Of a DNA stretch of 64,000 bases, positions 9,679-18,074 are shown piece after piece. The notes beneath the pieces are model-generated. The model had not been told where the DNA came from and made no database searches. It saw only the letters and a list, made by a program, of their open reading frames with translations. Position 1 is the first letter of the stretch. Each line of letters opens with the position of its first letter. Source of the stretch: Mycolicibacter heraklionensis (GTDB taxonomy: Bacteria > Actinomycetota > Actinomycetes > Mycobacteriales > Mycobacteriaceae); contig NZ_LDPO01000007.1 of NCBI RefSeq assembly GCF_001021505.1, forward strand, positions 148,630 through 212,629, written 5' to 3'. The translations under genes and the position numbers were made by a program.

Positions 9679-10541
9679 CGCCGCTCCCGCTGCCGGAGGT
9701 CGGCCAGCTCGGCAAGTGCGGCCAGTTGGTCGCAGAAGTGCGCCGAAGAGCGCGCCGAGATCACACAGCTCACATCGGTGGCCCCGATGTCAGCCAGCCT
9801 GCCGATCCGATCGAGGGCCTGCTGCGGGGCGTCGATCGGGTCCAGCGGAGGCGTCGACAAGACAACCGCGAACTCGTCCGGGAGGTCCACGGAGCCAAGA
9901 TATTTCGCCAGTTCGCCGACGCTGAGGCCGAACGGCGCCCAACCGTCAGCCAGGCCCACCGCCCGCCGAAGCGAACGGCGGGTGCGGCCGCCCACCCAGA
10001 TCGGCACCCGCTGTTGTACGGCGCACGGCTGCACCACCATCGAGTCGAACCGGTAGAAGGCTCCGTGATAGGCGGGGCGGGTGTCCGACAGTGCCGCCCG
10101 CAACGCCTTCATCGCATCGTCAGCGCGGGCGCCGCGGTCGTCCCACGCACAGCCGAGCAGGTCGAACTCCTCGCGCAGCGATCCCACTCCGACACCCAGG
10201 GTCAGCCGGCCACCGCTGAGCCGGTCGAGGGTCCCGTAACGTTTGGCGATCTCCAACGGATGGTGATAGCCCAGCACCACAACCGATGTCACCAACCGGA
10301 TCGAGCGGGTACGGGCAGCGAGAAACGACAGGGTGGCCAACGGGTCCCAGTAGGTCGTCCCGCGCCCGGCCGCGGCCTCGTCGGGCACCGCGACGTGTTC
10401 CGAGCAGGTGAGGTAGGCGAACCCGAGTTCGTCGGCGGCCGAAGCGATCCGGCTGATGTCCTCGACACCGCCTTCGGCTTCCCAGTCCGATGCCGTACCG
10501 GGGATCTGGATGACGACCGGTGTGGCCAAGCCGAGCCGCAT
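9675..10541 (-). CDS. LLM-class F420-dependent oxidoreductase
   Basis: 288 residues with a TIM-barrel luciferase-like fold. Visible family motifs are the N-terminal TASDWEAEGG and ADELGFAYLTCSEH, then VTSVVVLGYHHPLEIAKRYGTLDRLSGGRLTLGVGVG, and the VPIWVGGRTRRSLRRAVGLADGWAP turn near the cofactor site. Such mycobacterial proteins use reduced F420 (less often FMN) for hydride transfer on ketones or enoates. It opens a minus-strand operon with SnoaL-like and two fadE genes and faces the SDR gene across a promoter that contains a KstR-like palindrome. Confidence 0.83.
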   Translation of the reverse strand: MRLGLATPVVIQIPGTASDWEAEGGVEDISRIASAADELGFAYLTCSEHVAVPDEAAAGRGTTYWDPLATLSFLAARTRSIRLVTSVVVLGYHHPLEIAKRYGTLDRLSGGRLTLGVGVGSLREEFDLLGCAWDDRGARADDAMKALRAALSDTRPAYHGAFYRFDSMVVQPCAVQQRVPIWVGGRTRRSLRRAVGLADGWAPFGLSVGELAKYLGSVDLPDEFAVVLSTPPLDPIDAPQQALDRIGRLADIGATDVSCVISARSSAHFCDQLAALAELADLRQRERR

Positions 10542-10629
10542 CAGCGGGACCGAATCCGGGGGCCGTTGTACCGCAATGGCTCTGCGCCTTCCGTTGCACC
10601 ACGAGGGTGAGGTAACCTCTTCCGAGTAA

Positions 10630-10649
10630 AACTAGAATGAATTTTAGTT
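10630..10649. promoter_or_regulatory. KstR-like palindromic operator in the divergent LLM/SDR promoter
   Basis: The 20-bp imperfect palindrome has the core TAGAATGAATTTTA. It has the spacing of the TnnAACnnGTTnTA box bound by the cholesterol regulator KstR, with the inner C changed to T and the inner G to A symmetrically. It sits just before the SD of the SDR gene and 89 bp upstream of the LLM gene, so it could control both directions. A TetR protein resembling KstR is encoded at 11484. Confidence 0.55.
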
Positions 10650-10662
10650 ATGGAGGCGTGCC

Positions 10663-11484
10663 TTGTCCAGCGGTGATCAATCCGAGTGGGCCCAGCAGTA
10701 CGGCCCCTGGGCTGTGATAGCCGGCGGCTCCGAAGGTGTCGGCGCCGAGTTCGCATTCCAGCTGGCCGACGCCGGCATCAATCTGGTCCTGATCGCGCGC
10801 AAGGCAGAGCCGCTGCGTGACACCGCCGATCGGTGCCGGGCACGCGGCGTGCGTGTCCGTGAGCTCCCTTTGGATCTGGCCGGTGCGGACGCGGTCACGC
10901 GGATCGTCGAGGCGACGACGGAGCTCGAGGTTGGTCTGCTGATCTACAACGCGGGAGCCAACACCCACAGTGCGGAGTTCCTCGACGGCGATCCGGCGGC
11001 CTTCGGGCGCGTCCTCGACCTGAACGTGCGGACACCGCTGGCGCTCATCCATCATTTCGGCGGGCCGATGCGCGTCCGTCGGCGCGGCGGTCTGCTGCTG
11101 GTCGGGTCGCTGACCGGCTATCTCGGTTCGGCCCGGCAGACCGTTTACGGCGGCGCGAAGGCGTTCACCCGGATCTACGCCGAGGGCCTCTGGCTGGAGT
11201 TGCGCGACTACAACGTGCACGTACTGGAATTGGTGCTCGGCGTGACCAGGACTCCCGCCATGGCACGAGCCGGCCTCAACTTCGACGTGCCGGGGTTGCG
11301 GGTGTCCGATCCGGCTGATGTCGCGCGCGAAGGACTCAGCCGGCTCTCCCAGGGCCCGGTGCACGTCATCTCGGCCCACGCCGACAGTCCTGCCCTGCGC
11401 GCCACCTCAGATCGTGCCGAAGCCGTGCTCGCCTCGCATCGGCTGATGCAGAAGTTGCTCCGAACAGCCCCCCCAAGCCACTGA
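10663..11484 (+). CDS. Short-chain dehydrogenase/reductase
   Basis: 273 residues of classical SDR type. The nucleotide-binding turn is AGGSEGVGAEFA (TGxxxGxG type), NAG occurs at IYNAGANTHS, and the catalytic Ser-Tyr-Lys are GSLTGYLGSARQTVYGGAKAF. The start is TTG at 10663, chosen because GGAGG lies 6 nt upstream and the nearby ATG at 10650 is out of frame. The enzyme would oxidise or reduce a hydroxy/keto lipid intermediate with NAD(P)H. It overlaps the following TetR gene by one base and is probably co-regulated with the divergent LLM-fadE operon. Confidence 0.86.
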   Translation: MSSGDQSEWAQQYGPWAVIAGGSEGVGAEFAFQLADAGINLVLIARKAEPLRDTADRCRARGVRVRELPLDLAGADAVTRIVEATTELEVGLLIYNAGANTHSAEFLDGDPAAFGRVLDLNVRTPLALIHHFGGPMRVRRRGGLLLVGSLTGYLGSARQTVYGGAKAFTRIYAEGLWLELRDYNVHVLELVLGVTRTPAMARAGLNFDVPGLRVSDPADVAREGLSRLSQGPVHVISAHADSPALRATSDRAEAVLASHRLMQKLLRTAPPSH

Positions 11485-12101
11485 TGCCCCGCCCGCCGGT
11501 TGAGCGCGAGGCGGCTACCCCCAGCACGACCGCGCAACGACAACGCTGCGAGCGCATCCTTGCCACCGCGGCCCGACTCGGTGCCCGCGACGGGCTGGAG
11601 GCCGTCCGGATGCAGGACGTGGCCGATCAATCCGCGGTATCGATCGCGACCGTCTACCGCTACTACCCCACCAAGCATCACCTGTTCAGCGCCTTGTTGT
11701 TGCACTACACCCAGACCGCCGGTCCGTCGCACCCGCCGACGGGCTGTCCGGCGGCCGACGTCACCGACCTCATGGTCAGTATCTGTCGATCGATGCTCGC
11801 GCGTCCGCGGCTGGCCCGCGCAATGATCACCTCGGTCAACGCCCGGCGATCCGAATCAACGGCGAGCGGTGACTTCGACCTGCGCGCCGCCGTCTTGGCC
11901 GTCGCCGGCATCGCCCGGCCCGCACCGGCCGACACCCAGCTGGCACTACTGGTGGAGCAGTGCGCCTACGGCATCTTGTCCTGGGCCGTGATGGGTGAAA
12001 CGACCCCTGCACAGGCCGAGCGCGACATGCGGCGCGCCTGCGAGCTACTGCTAGCGCCCTGGCGAGGTGATACGCGCGCCGGACCCGCGACGCGGCGCTG
12101 A
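11484..12101 (+). CDS. TetR-family regulator, KstR-like
   Basis: 205 residues. The N-terminal helix-turn-helix (ERILATAARLGARDGLEAVRMQDVADQSAVSIATVYRYYPTKHHLF, given here as landmark residues 23-68) is close in style to KstR, the repressor of cholesterol catabolism genes. The C-terminal ligand domain includes LARPRLARAMITSV, which recalls the KstR region contacting the CoA-thioester inducer. The ATG overlaps the SDR stop by one base. A likely target is the palindrome at 10630-10649. Its 3' end overlaps a convergent membrane protein gene by about 50 bp. Confidence 0.85.
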   Translation: MPRPPVEREAATPSTTAQRQRCERILATAARLGARDGLEAVRMQDVADQSAVSIATVYRYYPTKHHLFSALLLHYTQTAGPSHPPTGCPAADVTDLMVSICRSMLARPRLARAMITSVNARRSESTASGDFDLRAAVLAVAGIARPAPADTQLALLVEQCAYGILSWAVMGETTPAQAERDMRRACELLLAPWRGDTRAGPATRR

Positions 12102-12782
12102 CGCCGCACCCGGGGCTGCGCCATCGCCGGCGCGTGGCATCGCCAGCGCTGTCCCGAGGATCCAGGCGAACAAGAACGCCGGCATTGCGGTGATCGCATA
12201 TCCCTCCAGGGACAGCGGGCCGCCGCGGAAGACGAAGGTCAGCAGCAGCACCGGATGGACTACCGCGGCAGCGAGCGCGAGGTGGCCGGCGTACGACGGC
12301 AACGTCTGCCGGGCATACACCGCGATCACGAACGCGCCCAGCGCCACCACCAGGGGCATCCCCGACATGGCCAGCAGTCCGAACGTCAGGTCGTAGAGCA
12401 GTGCCGCCGCGTCGGCACTGCGGCGCCGGTACAGCAGCAGGTCAAAGGCGGTGAATCCGCTGAGCAGCAGCGTTACGCATCCGATGAAGCCCGCGGCGAA
12501 GCAGGTCGGCAGGATCGATTTCATCGGAACGCGATCCCGCAGGTACGTCCACACCGCGGCACCGAAGACGAACCAGAGCGTGACGCCGACGGTATTGAGG
12601 GCCATCGTCAGGACCAACCGATCGTGGTGCGCGGCGGCCCACCGCGCCACGTCGACCGACTGCGTTCGGGTTCCCGGGAAAGACCAGATCGGGTACACCA
12701 GCAAGGTGATCGCGGGCAGGACGACACCGAGGACGCCGGACCATCGCGCCACTCGTGGTGCGTCCCAGGATGTGCCGATCAC
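12051..12782 (-). CDS. Hypothetical six-helix membrane protein
   Basis: 243 residues from the GTG at 12782, chosen because AGGGAGA precedes it and the residues further upstream are Arg-rich and out of character. About six hydrophobic helices are visible (GVLGVVLPAITLLVYPIW, LNTVGVTLWFVFGAAVW, CFAAGFIGCVTLLLSGF, LLAMSGMPLVVALGAFVIAV, LALAAAVVHPVLLLTFVF, TAMPAFLFAWILGTALAM), with a basic Ala-rich tail. I do not recognise a family. It begins 11 bp after the DUF1906 gene, so the two are probably one transcript. Its 3' end overlaps the convergent TetR gene. Confidence 0.6.
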   Translation of the reverse strand: MIGTSWDAPRVARWSGVLGVVLPAITLLVYPIWSFPGTRTQSVDVARWAAAHHDRLVLTMALNTVGVTLWFVFGAAVWTYLRDRVPMKSILPTCFAAGFIGCVTLLLSGFTAFDLLLYRRRSADAAALLYDLTFGLLAMSGMPLVVALGAFVIAVYARQTLPSYAGHLALAAAVVHPVLLLTFVFRGGPLSLEGYAITAMPAFLFAWILGTALAMPRAGDGAAPGAASAPRRGSGARITSPGR

Positions 12783-12793
12783 GAAAGTTCTCC

Positions 12794-13579
12794 CTATTGT
12801 CGGGCGAGGTCCCATTGGCCGAAGTCCGCGGCGAGGACGTCGTTGACGTCGACATGTACGTCGTCGATGACGAAACCCGGCTCGGTCGCGGTGACGATTT
12901 CTCGTTGGAAGAGTACGGCCGCCGGTTCGCGGTCCCCATGCGACCACGCCCGGGTCTGCCACGCCCACCGGTGACCCGGGCTGGTCGATTTTCCGACGAC
13001 GCCGTCGTTGATCGCCCAGGTGCATTGCCGGGCGCCGCCGTAAATTCCGGTGCGGTCAACGCCCAGTACGGAATTGATCCCGCGAAACCATTGGACCGCC
13101 AGACTCTTCCATGATGTGGCGTCGATGTCCTCGTCGACGCTGAAGAAGATCGGCGCGGACGGCGGTCCCCCGGCGGCGGCGTGCAACCGTAGCGCCGTCC
13201 GCGCATCGGCCACGCCGCCGTCGTATCCCCGGGTGAAGTCCGACGGCGACTGCGGCCAACCTGGCTTGCCGAACTGGTAGCAGCTGGCGACCTGCAGGCC
13301 GGCGGCGCGGAGGCCGTCGGCGTAGTCGCGGGTGACGGGCTTGAAATCGAAGGTGGCGCCCGGCCGGAGCTCGGAGACGTAGACCAGCGCCCCGTCGAAA
13401 CCGGCGGCCTTGATCTGTTCGGGCGACACCAGCCGGTGGGCGAAATCGATGACTTGCAGCCCGTTCGCACCGGCCCGCGGCGCGCCGACCGTCGCCCCGA
13501 GGGCACCGGGCAATGCCAGCGCCGGGCCGAGTAGCGCGGCATACCTGAGCACCTCGCGCCGCGAAGCGGAACGCGTCAC
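12794..13579 (-). CDS. Tat-exported DUF1906 glycoside-hydrolase-like protein
   Basis: 261 residues. The N-terminus has a twin-arginine signal (SRREVLRYAALLGPALALPGA). The mature part matches DUF1906, a TIM-barrel domain related to GH25-like hydrolases and known from the Tat substrate Rv2525c: VIDFAHR, GALVYVS, ASCYQFGKPG, DFTRGYDGGVADA, PIFFSVDEDID, WFRGINSVLGVDRTGIYGG, WAWQTRAWSHG. It presumably acts on the cell wall outside the membrane, but no substrate is established for the family. A second copy lies at 19101-19895. Confidence 0.85.
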   Translation of the reverse strand: MTRSASRREVLRYAALLGPALALPGALGATVGAPRAGANGLQVIDFAHRLVSPEQIKAAGFDGALVYVSELRPGATFDFKPVTRDYADGLRAAGLQVASCYQFGKPGWPQSPSDFTRGYDGGVADARTALRLHAAAGGPPSAPIFFSVDEDIDATSWKSLAVQWFRGINSVLGVDRTGIYGGARQCTWAINDGVVGKSTSPGHRWAWQTRAWSHGDREPAAVLFQREIVTATEPGFVIDDVHVDVNDVLAADFGQWDLARQ

Positions 13580-13607
13580 AACTCCGAAGAGTACTGGCCG
13601 GACGTTC

Positions 13608-14528
13608 CTAGAACGTCCTGATCACCGATTCACCGAAATGCGATAGGGCCTCCACGGCCCGGCCGAGGCTGTCGCCGGGGACCGCGACCTGGACCCAGGT
13701 CACGCCGATCTCGGCCAGGCGGCCCAGACCGTCCAGATAGGCGCCGGGATCGAAGTCGTCGTAGCCGAGGCGGCCGCCGGCGAGGTTCGAGAAGCAGACG
13801 TCGATGGTGGACCAGTCACGGTCTGCTTTCTCGCAGCGTCGTCTCAGGTCGTCGATGCCTGCTGCCAGGGCTTCCAGCGAGTTCATCTCGGCGGTGCGGG
13901 CGGTGCTGGCCAGACCGGGCGGCGCCGGGAACGGCGCCCAGCCGTCACCCCGCGTCGCCACCCGCTGACGTGCCTTTCCCGTGTTGCCGCCGATCCAGAT
14001 CGGCGGATGGGGGTTGCTGACCGGTCGCGGATGCGCGGTGATCCCGTGCGCCCGGAAATGTCGGCCCTCGAACGAGACGTCATCACCGGTCCAGATAGCT
14101 CGGATGACGTCCAGGCTCTCTTCGACCAGTGCGGCGCGCTCATCGAAGTCCACCCCCAAAGCGGCGAACTCGCCCTTGAGGTAGCCGACACCAACGGCCA
14201 GGGTGAACCTTCCTCCCGACAAAAGATCCAGCGTCGCACCCGATTTCGCCACGACGAACGGGTTGCGGTAGGGCAAGACGACGACATTCGGGATGAACCG
14301 GATCTTCTCGGTGTGCGCTGCGGCGAATCCCATCGCCACGAAGGGATCGAGGCTGTCGTGGCCGCCGGCGTCGAGCCAGCGCTGGGTCGGCGCCGGGTGG
14401 TCCGTGAAACCCATGGCGTCAAACCCGGCGGCCTCGGCCGCCCGCGCAACGGTGGTCACCCCGCCTGCGGAGGCCAACTCGGGATCACACGGATGGGTGA
14501 TGATCGGATAGGTGAAAGCGAACCGCAT
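13608..14528 (-). CDS. LLM-class F420-dependent oxidoreductase
   Basis: 306 residues with the luciferase-like barrel: RAAEAAGFDAMGFTDHPAPT, FIPNVVVLPYRNPFVVAKSGATLDLLSGGRFTLAVGVGYL, and HPPIWIGGNTGKARQRVATRGDGWAPFPAP. The start is supported by AAGGAG with spacing of 6. Likely an F420H2-dependent reductase of a lipid or xenobiotic intermediate. It lies in the same direction as the upstream TesB thioesterase and the SDR remnant, and before the DUF1906 gene. Confidence 0.83.
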   Translation of the reverse strand: MRFAFTYPIITHPCDPELASAGGVTTVARAAEAAGFDAMGFTDHPAPTQRWLDAGGHDSLDPFVAMGFAAAHTEKIRFIPNVVVLPYRNPFVVAKSGATLDLLSGGRFTLAVGVGYLKGEFAALGVDFDERAALVEESLDVIRAIWTGDDVSFEGRHFRAHGITAHPRPVSNPHPPIWIGGNTGKARQRVATRGDGWAPFPAPPGLASTARTAEMNSLEALAAGIDDLRRRCEKADRDWSTIDVCFSNLAGGRLGYDDFDPGAYLDGLGRLAEIGVTWVQVAVPGDSLGRAVEALSHFGESVIRTF

Positions 14529-14552
14529 ACGGCTCTCCTTCGCGTGGAGTTG

Positions 14553-14687
14553 CTAAGTGTTGGTAGGCCGTGACGGACCGAGTACGTAATCGCCACTGTC
14601 GGGATGGTGGTACCAGCCGCCCGCCGCGTGCGTTCCGCCGTCGACATGCAGCGTCTGTCCGGTCACATACGAACTCAGGTCTACCGA
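14553..14687 (-). pseudogene. 3' remnant of a short-chain dehydrogenase gene
   Basis: The minus strand reads, with no start codon, DLSSYVTGQTLHVDGGTHAAG and then GGWYHHPDSGDYVLGP before a TAG stop. SSYVTGQTLHVDGG is the C-terminal signature of classical SDR enzymes. Only about 45 codons remain; the rest was replaced when the thioesterase reading frame came to abut it. The thioesterase stop at 14681 lies inside the same bases in another frame, which marks the deletion junction. Confidence 0.75.
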
Positions 14688-15655
14688 TCCTCGGGCTTCT
14701 GTCGTCCGGGCGCCTCGGCTATCGGCCGGACCAGGACTTCTTGAGCGGTGCTGGCCACATGGCGACCGGCGGCATCCACCATGGTGCCGTGCACCAGGGC
14801 GCGGTGGCCGGCCGTGGCGACGGTCTGCTGGGTGTAGAGGTGCCATCGATCGAAATGGACCGGACGGTGCAGCCAGACGCTGTGGTCCAGGGTCAGGCCG
14901 GTGTGCGTGGCATGGTCGACCGGCTCCGGGTGGGCACGAAATGCGGTGTCCACCAGTAGGTAATCGCTGGCATAGGCAAGCAGCACTGCGTGCAGCTGCG
15001 CGTCGCGGTCGATCTCGCGTGGCAACCGCATCCAATGTGTACGCGGGCCCGGCGCCTGTGCGCCGCCGAGGAAGACGGGCGCTTCGGCGGTGCGGACTTC
15101 CAGTGGTGGGGGTCGTTCGATCCAGGTGTTACCCCGCCCGGCCAGGTACGGCGGGGCGTGCTGTACCCAGTGCTGCAGCAGCGGCAGGGCTTCCGGTGCG
15201 GGTCCGGGCAGCGGCACGGGGGTGGTGTCTGTGCTGTCGGGGCTGGTGTCGAAGGACACCGTCGCCACCATCAGGGTGCGACCGTCCTGCTGTACGGTGA
15301 CCTGCCGCGCCGACATGGTGCGCCCGTCGCGGGTGCGGTCGACGACGATCTCCAGAGGTATGGCGGAGTCGCCTGGGCGCAGAAACGACGCATGGATCGA
15401 ATGGGCGGTGAGCCCGGGCACCGTGGCCGCGGCCGCTGCCATCGACTGGGCGATGAGCTGGCCGCCGAAGATTCGGCCGAACCGGCCGGCCTCGTTCCCC
15501 GCCCGGAATCGGTCAGCGCCCATTGGGTGCAGGGTCAACACCTGCTGCAGCCTGTCCAGGGCGTCGTGCGTGGCGCGTTCCAGGTGGCTGCCGGACCCGA
15601 GCAGGGGACCGCAGTAGTCGGAACCAACGGAGACCTCGGACGCCGACGTCTGCAC
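14681..15655 (-). CDS. Acyl-CoA thioesterase II (TesB family)
   Basis: 324 residues with two hotdog domains. N-terminal half: RFGRIFGGQLIAQSMAAAAATV (the conserved FGGQ..AQ), HSIHASFLRPGD, SFDTSP. C-terminal half: LLAYASDYLLVDTAFRAHP and LDHSVWLHRPVHFDRWHLY, with Asp, Thr and Gln of the TesB catalytic set expected there. It hydrolyses acyl-CoA to acid and CoA. The first 40 residues exceed the family norm, so an internal start is possible. The tail after EVLVRP is not conserved and ends at the junction with an SDR remnant. An 18-bp palindrome lies 34 bp upstream. Confidence 0.85.
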   Translation of the reverse strand: MQTSASEVSVGSDYCGPLLGSGSHLERATHDALDRLQQVLTLHPMGADRFRAGNEAGRFGRIFGGQLIAQSMAAAAATVPGLTAHSIHASFLRPGDSAIPLEIVVDRTRDGRTMSARQVTVQQDGRTLMVATVSFDTSPDSTDTTPVPLPGPAPEALPLLQHWVQHAPPYLAGRGNTWIERPPPLEVRTAEAPVFLGGAQAPGPRTHWMRLPREIDRDAQLHAVLLAYASDYLLVDTAFRAHPEPVDHATHTGLTLDHSVWLHRPVHFDRWHLYTQQTVATAGHRALVHGTMVDAAGRHVASTAQEVLVRPIAEAPGRQKPEDR

Positions 15656-15688
15656 AAGTTCCTCCGTAGTCGCTGATGTGACTGCTAG

Positions 15689-15706
15689 CCCATTTAAGTA
15701 AATGGG
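15689..15706. promoter_or_regulatory. Palindromic operator candidate upstream of tesB-like gene
   Basis: CCCATTTA and TAAATGGG form a perfect 8-bp inverted repeat with a 2-bp centre. Its place 34 bp before the thioesterase start on the minus strand suits a repressor site over the promoter. No cognate regulator is adjacent. Confidence 0.5.
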
Positions 15707-16535
15707 GTGATTCAGGTCAAGGGCGGACGCGATCCGTGCTCAGGAAACCACGTGCGTAGGGATCGGCCGCCGGCCATTTCGAAGGTAGCACGGCTTGATT
15801 CACCGAATCGTCGGTCTACGACACCGTCCGAGCATTCGGTCGATCAGCTGGGCTCGGGATCCGTTGGTATTTCGTGTGGTTCACCACCGTCGCCGTGTCG
15901 AGGCTTTCGCCGGTATGGCGTGTTCCTGCGGCGGGCAAATTTCTCTACATTGCGAATAGCACTGTCATACAGTGCGTTTCGGGGTGCATTGGCCTTTTTG
16001 GGCAACGCAGTTGGGTATGCGGAGCTGCTCGTTCGAGTTGACTACCCCCACCGTTGATGCCACCATGGCCGCGAACGCACCTCGCTAGGTGAGGCGTCTG
16101 TACGGATACAGGCCACTGACCTCAAACGTCGAGAGACGCCCAGGGTCAGGACAGCTCTTCCCGGCTTAAGGGTTGAGCCCAAGTGGCTTTCGGCCTATGG
16201 CTGGATACGCCGTGCAGTGCCAAAACTCTGTCGAGAGGGGTGCCGTCCGGCCGACTCCGCGCTGGTTCGGTTTGTCCCGATGTGCCCGCCGCAACGGCAT
16301 CCCCGTGTGCCCTGGCCGTGAGGAGGTGAGAGCGACATTGAGTCCGAGCGATAGTCCTTATCCGAGTTCGACGATCATTTCGTTCGAATCCTGCCCCGGC
16401 GCTGCTTTCACCTTCTGAACCGGTTCGCGCCGTACCGTATCAGCGCTGTCCTCATCGTGGACGTGCGCTGCCGTGACGCGCGAATATCCGCTTTTAGCAG
16501 CGTAATTCGTCATGCCTTCTCGAGGGAGATTTCCG
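15707..16535. other. Gene-poor region before the PE-PPE pair
   Basis: About 830 bp without a convincing gene. The open frames here (for example 15707-16057 and 16173-16418) lack family features and good codon bias. A perfect AGGAGG at 16321 precedes a possible 30-residue peptide ending at 16418, which I do not call. The 3' part probably carries the promoter of the PE gene, whose own ribosome site is GAGGGAGA. Confidence 0.35.
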
Positions 16536-16835
16536 ATGTCTTTTGTGTCCGCCTTGCCCGAAGAACTGGCCGCGACAGCGGCCGATCTGCGCGGCGTCGG
16601 ATATACGGTGGCCGCGCAGAGCGCCGCCGCCGCAGCGCCGACTACCGGCGTGATTCCCGCCGCCGCCGACGAGGTCTCGGTGCTGACCGCGGCTCAGTTC
16701 GCACGGCACGCCCAGGTGTACCAAGCGATCAGCAAGCGAGCCGCTGCGGTGCACGAGACGTTCGTGAACACGCTGCAGCGCAGCGCGCAGTCATACGCAG
16801 CGACCGACGCCGCGAACGTCATCTCGTTCTACTGA
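16536..16835 (+). CDS. PE family protein
   Basis: 99 residues from the ATG at 16536 ([22 protein letters not shown]); a longer frame begins 24 bp upstream, but the MSFV start and the GAGGGAGATTT ribosome site decide against it. It is a bare PE domain: two long helices, ending with YxxxD/E-like export residues ([10 protein letters not shown]). It would pair as a four-helix bundle with the PPE encoded 14 bp downstream and be secreted through an ESX system. Confidence 0.92.
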   Translation: MSFVSALPEELAATAADLRGVGYTVAAQSAAAAAPTTGVIPAAADEVSVLTAAQFARHAQVYQAISKRAAAVHETFVNTLQRSAQSYAATDAANVISFY

Positions 16836-16849
16836 AAGGATTTTGGGTA

Positions 16850-18058
16850 ATGGACTACGGATCAATTCCACCGGAGATCAACTCGGCACGGATGTACGCC
16901 GGACCGGGATCGGGGCCGATGTTGGCCGCTGCGGCTTCCTGGAATCTGCTGGCCTCGGAACTGCGCTCGGCAGCAACATCTTTCGAGTGGTTGGTGGCTA
17001 GCCTAGCCAGTCAAGGGTGGTGGGGGCCATCGGCATCGGCGATGGCGGCGGCGGCCGAACCCTACTTTGTGTGGCTGGGCGTGACCGCCGAGCAGGCCGA
17101 GCAGGCAGCGGCACAGGCGTACGCCGCGGCCGAAGCGTATGCCACGGCCCACGCCATGACCGTGCCGCCCGCGGCCATCGAGACCAACCGGGTGCTGCTG
17201 GCGTCATTGGTCAAGACCAACGCGCTGGGACAGAACACCGCGGCCATCGCAGCGGCCGAAGCTCGTTACGGCCAGATGTGGGCGCAAGACGCCGTCGCGA
17301 TGTACGGCTACGCCGCGGCTTCCGCTACCGCCACACAACTGATCCCCTTCGCAGATGCTCCCGAAACCACCCATCAAGACGAGGGCGGGCCGGCCGCCGG
17401 CGGTGTAGACCCCACCGATGCCCACGCCCAGCTGCCCAATGCGTTGCGGAGCATGGCGTCGCCGGCGGAGGGCACCTCGCCGTCGTCACCCGATTGGGAC
17501 TGGACCAAATTCTTCGACGGCCTCTTCGGGGATACCTGGGGCAGCGACGATGGGTCGGGTCTGAATATCAATGCCCAGTTGTGGAACACCATCGCCGCAA
17601 CCGGCATTTTCGACCCCGGCGGCAACATCGAGGGATTTTCCGGGCTGGCCACGCTCGGGTTTCTGGCACGCGGCATGGATGGCGGCACAGCCGCCCTGTC
17701 CCGCGCCGGGCTCGGCCCGGCCTCCGGTATGACACTGGCGTCGACGGCCACTGGTGGGCTGGAGGCCGCCGGCCGCGCTGCCGGCGGCGCCAGCTCCCCG
17801 GTGGCTGCCGGTGTGGGCCGCGCCACCCTGGTCGGTTCGTTGTCGGCGCCACCCAGCTGGGCGGCGGCCACCCCGACAGGTGCTCCCACCGCCGGGACGG
17901 GTAGCGGCTGGACCGTCGCCCCGGAAAGCAGGTCGATGACCGCCATGCCTCCCCCGATTCCTCCGGGTGGCGCCGGCCGCCACGGCGGCTACGGTCTCGG
18001 CACACCGCGCTATGGGGTCAAGCTCACCGTCATGCCGCGTCCCATCGTGGTCGGGTAG
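16850..18058 (+). CDS. PPE family protein paired with PE
   Basis: 402 residues from ATG 16850 ([18 protein letters not shown]). Residues 1-175 form the PPE domain, with WWGPSASAM as the WxG turn. The C-terminal half is Gly/Ala-rich, with an SVP-like motif altered to GSLSAPPSW, and ends with [14 protein letters not shown] and [16 protein letters not shown], typical of SVP-group C-termini. The 14-bp gap to the PE gene and the AAAGGA site indicate one operon and one secreted heterodimer. Downstream it converges with the carotenoid-hydratase-like gene. Confidence 0.92.
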   Translation: MDYGSIPPEINSARMYAGPGSGPMLAAAASWNLLASELRSAATSFEWLVASLASQGWWGPSASAMAAAAEPYFVWLGVTAEQAEQAAAQAYAAAEAYATAHAMTVPPAAIETNRVLLASLVKTNALGQNTAAIAAAEARYGQMWAQDAVAMYGYAAASATATQLIPFADAPETTHQDEGGPAAGGVDPTDAHAQLPNALRSMASPAEGTSPSSPDWDWTKFFDGLFGDTWGSDDGSGLNINAQLWNTIAATGIFDPGGNIEGFSGLATLGFLARGMDGGTAALSRAGLGPASGMTLASTATGGLEAAGRAAGGASSPVAAGVGRATLVGSLSAPPSWAAATPTGAPTAGTGSGWTVAPESRSMTAMPPPIPPGGAGRHGGYGLGTPRYGVKLTVMPRPIVVG

Positions 18059-18074
18059 CGGCCCGTGTGCGCCT

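Noticed and set aside
16370..16410. TTCGAATCC resembling a tRNA T-loop
   Set aside because: The flanking bases do not form a T-stem or acceptor stem and no anticodon arm is found upstream.
16321..16418. Small peptide after a perfect AGGAGG
   Set aside because: GTG or TTG start choice is ambiguous, the peptide has no helix or family, and selection cannot be judged.
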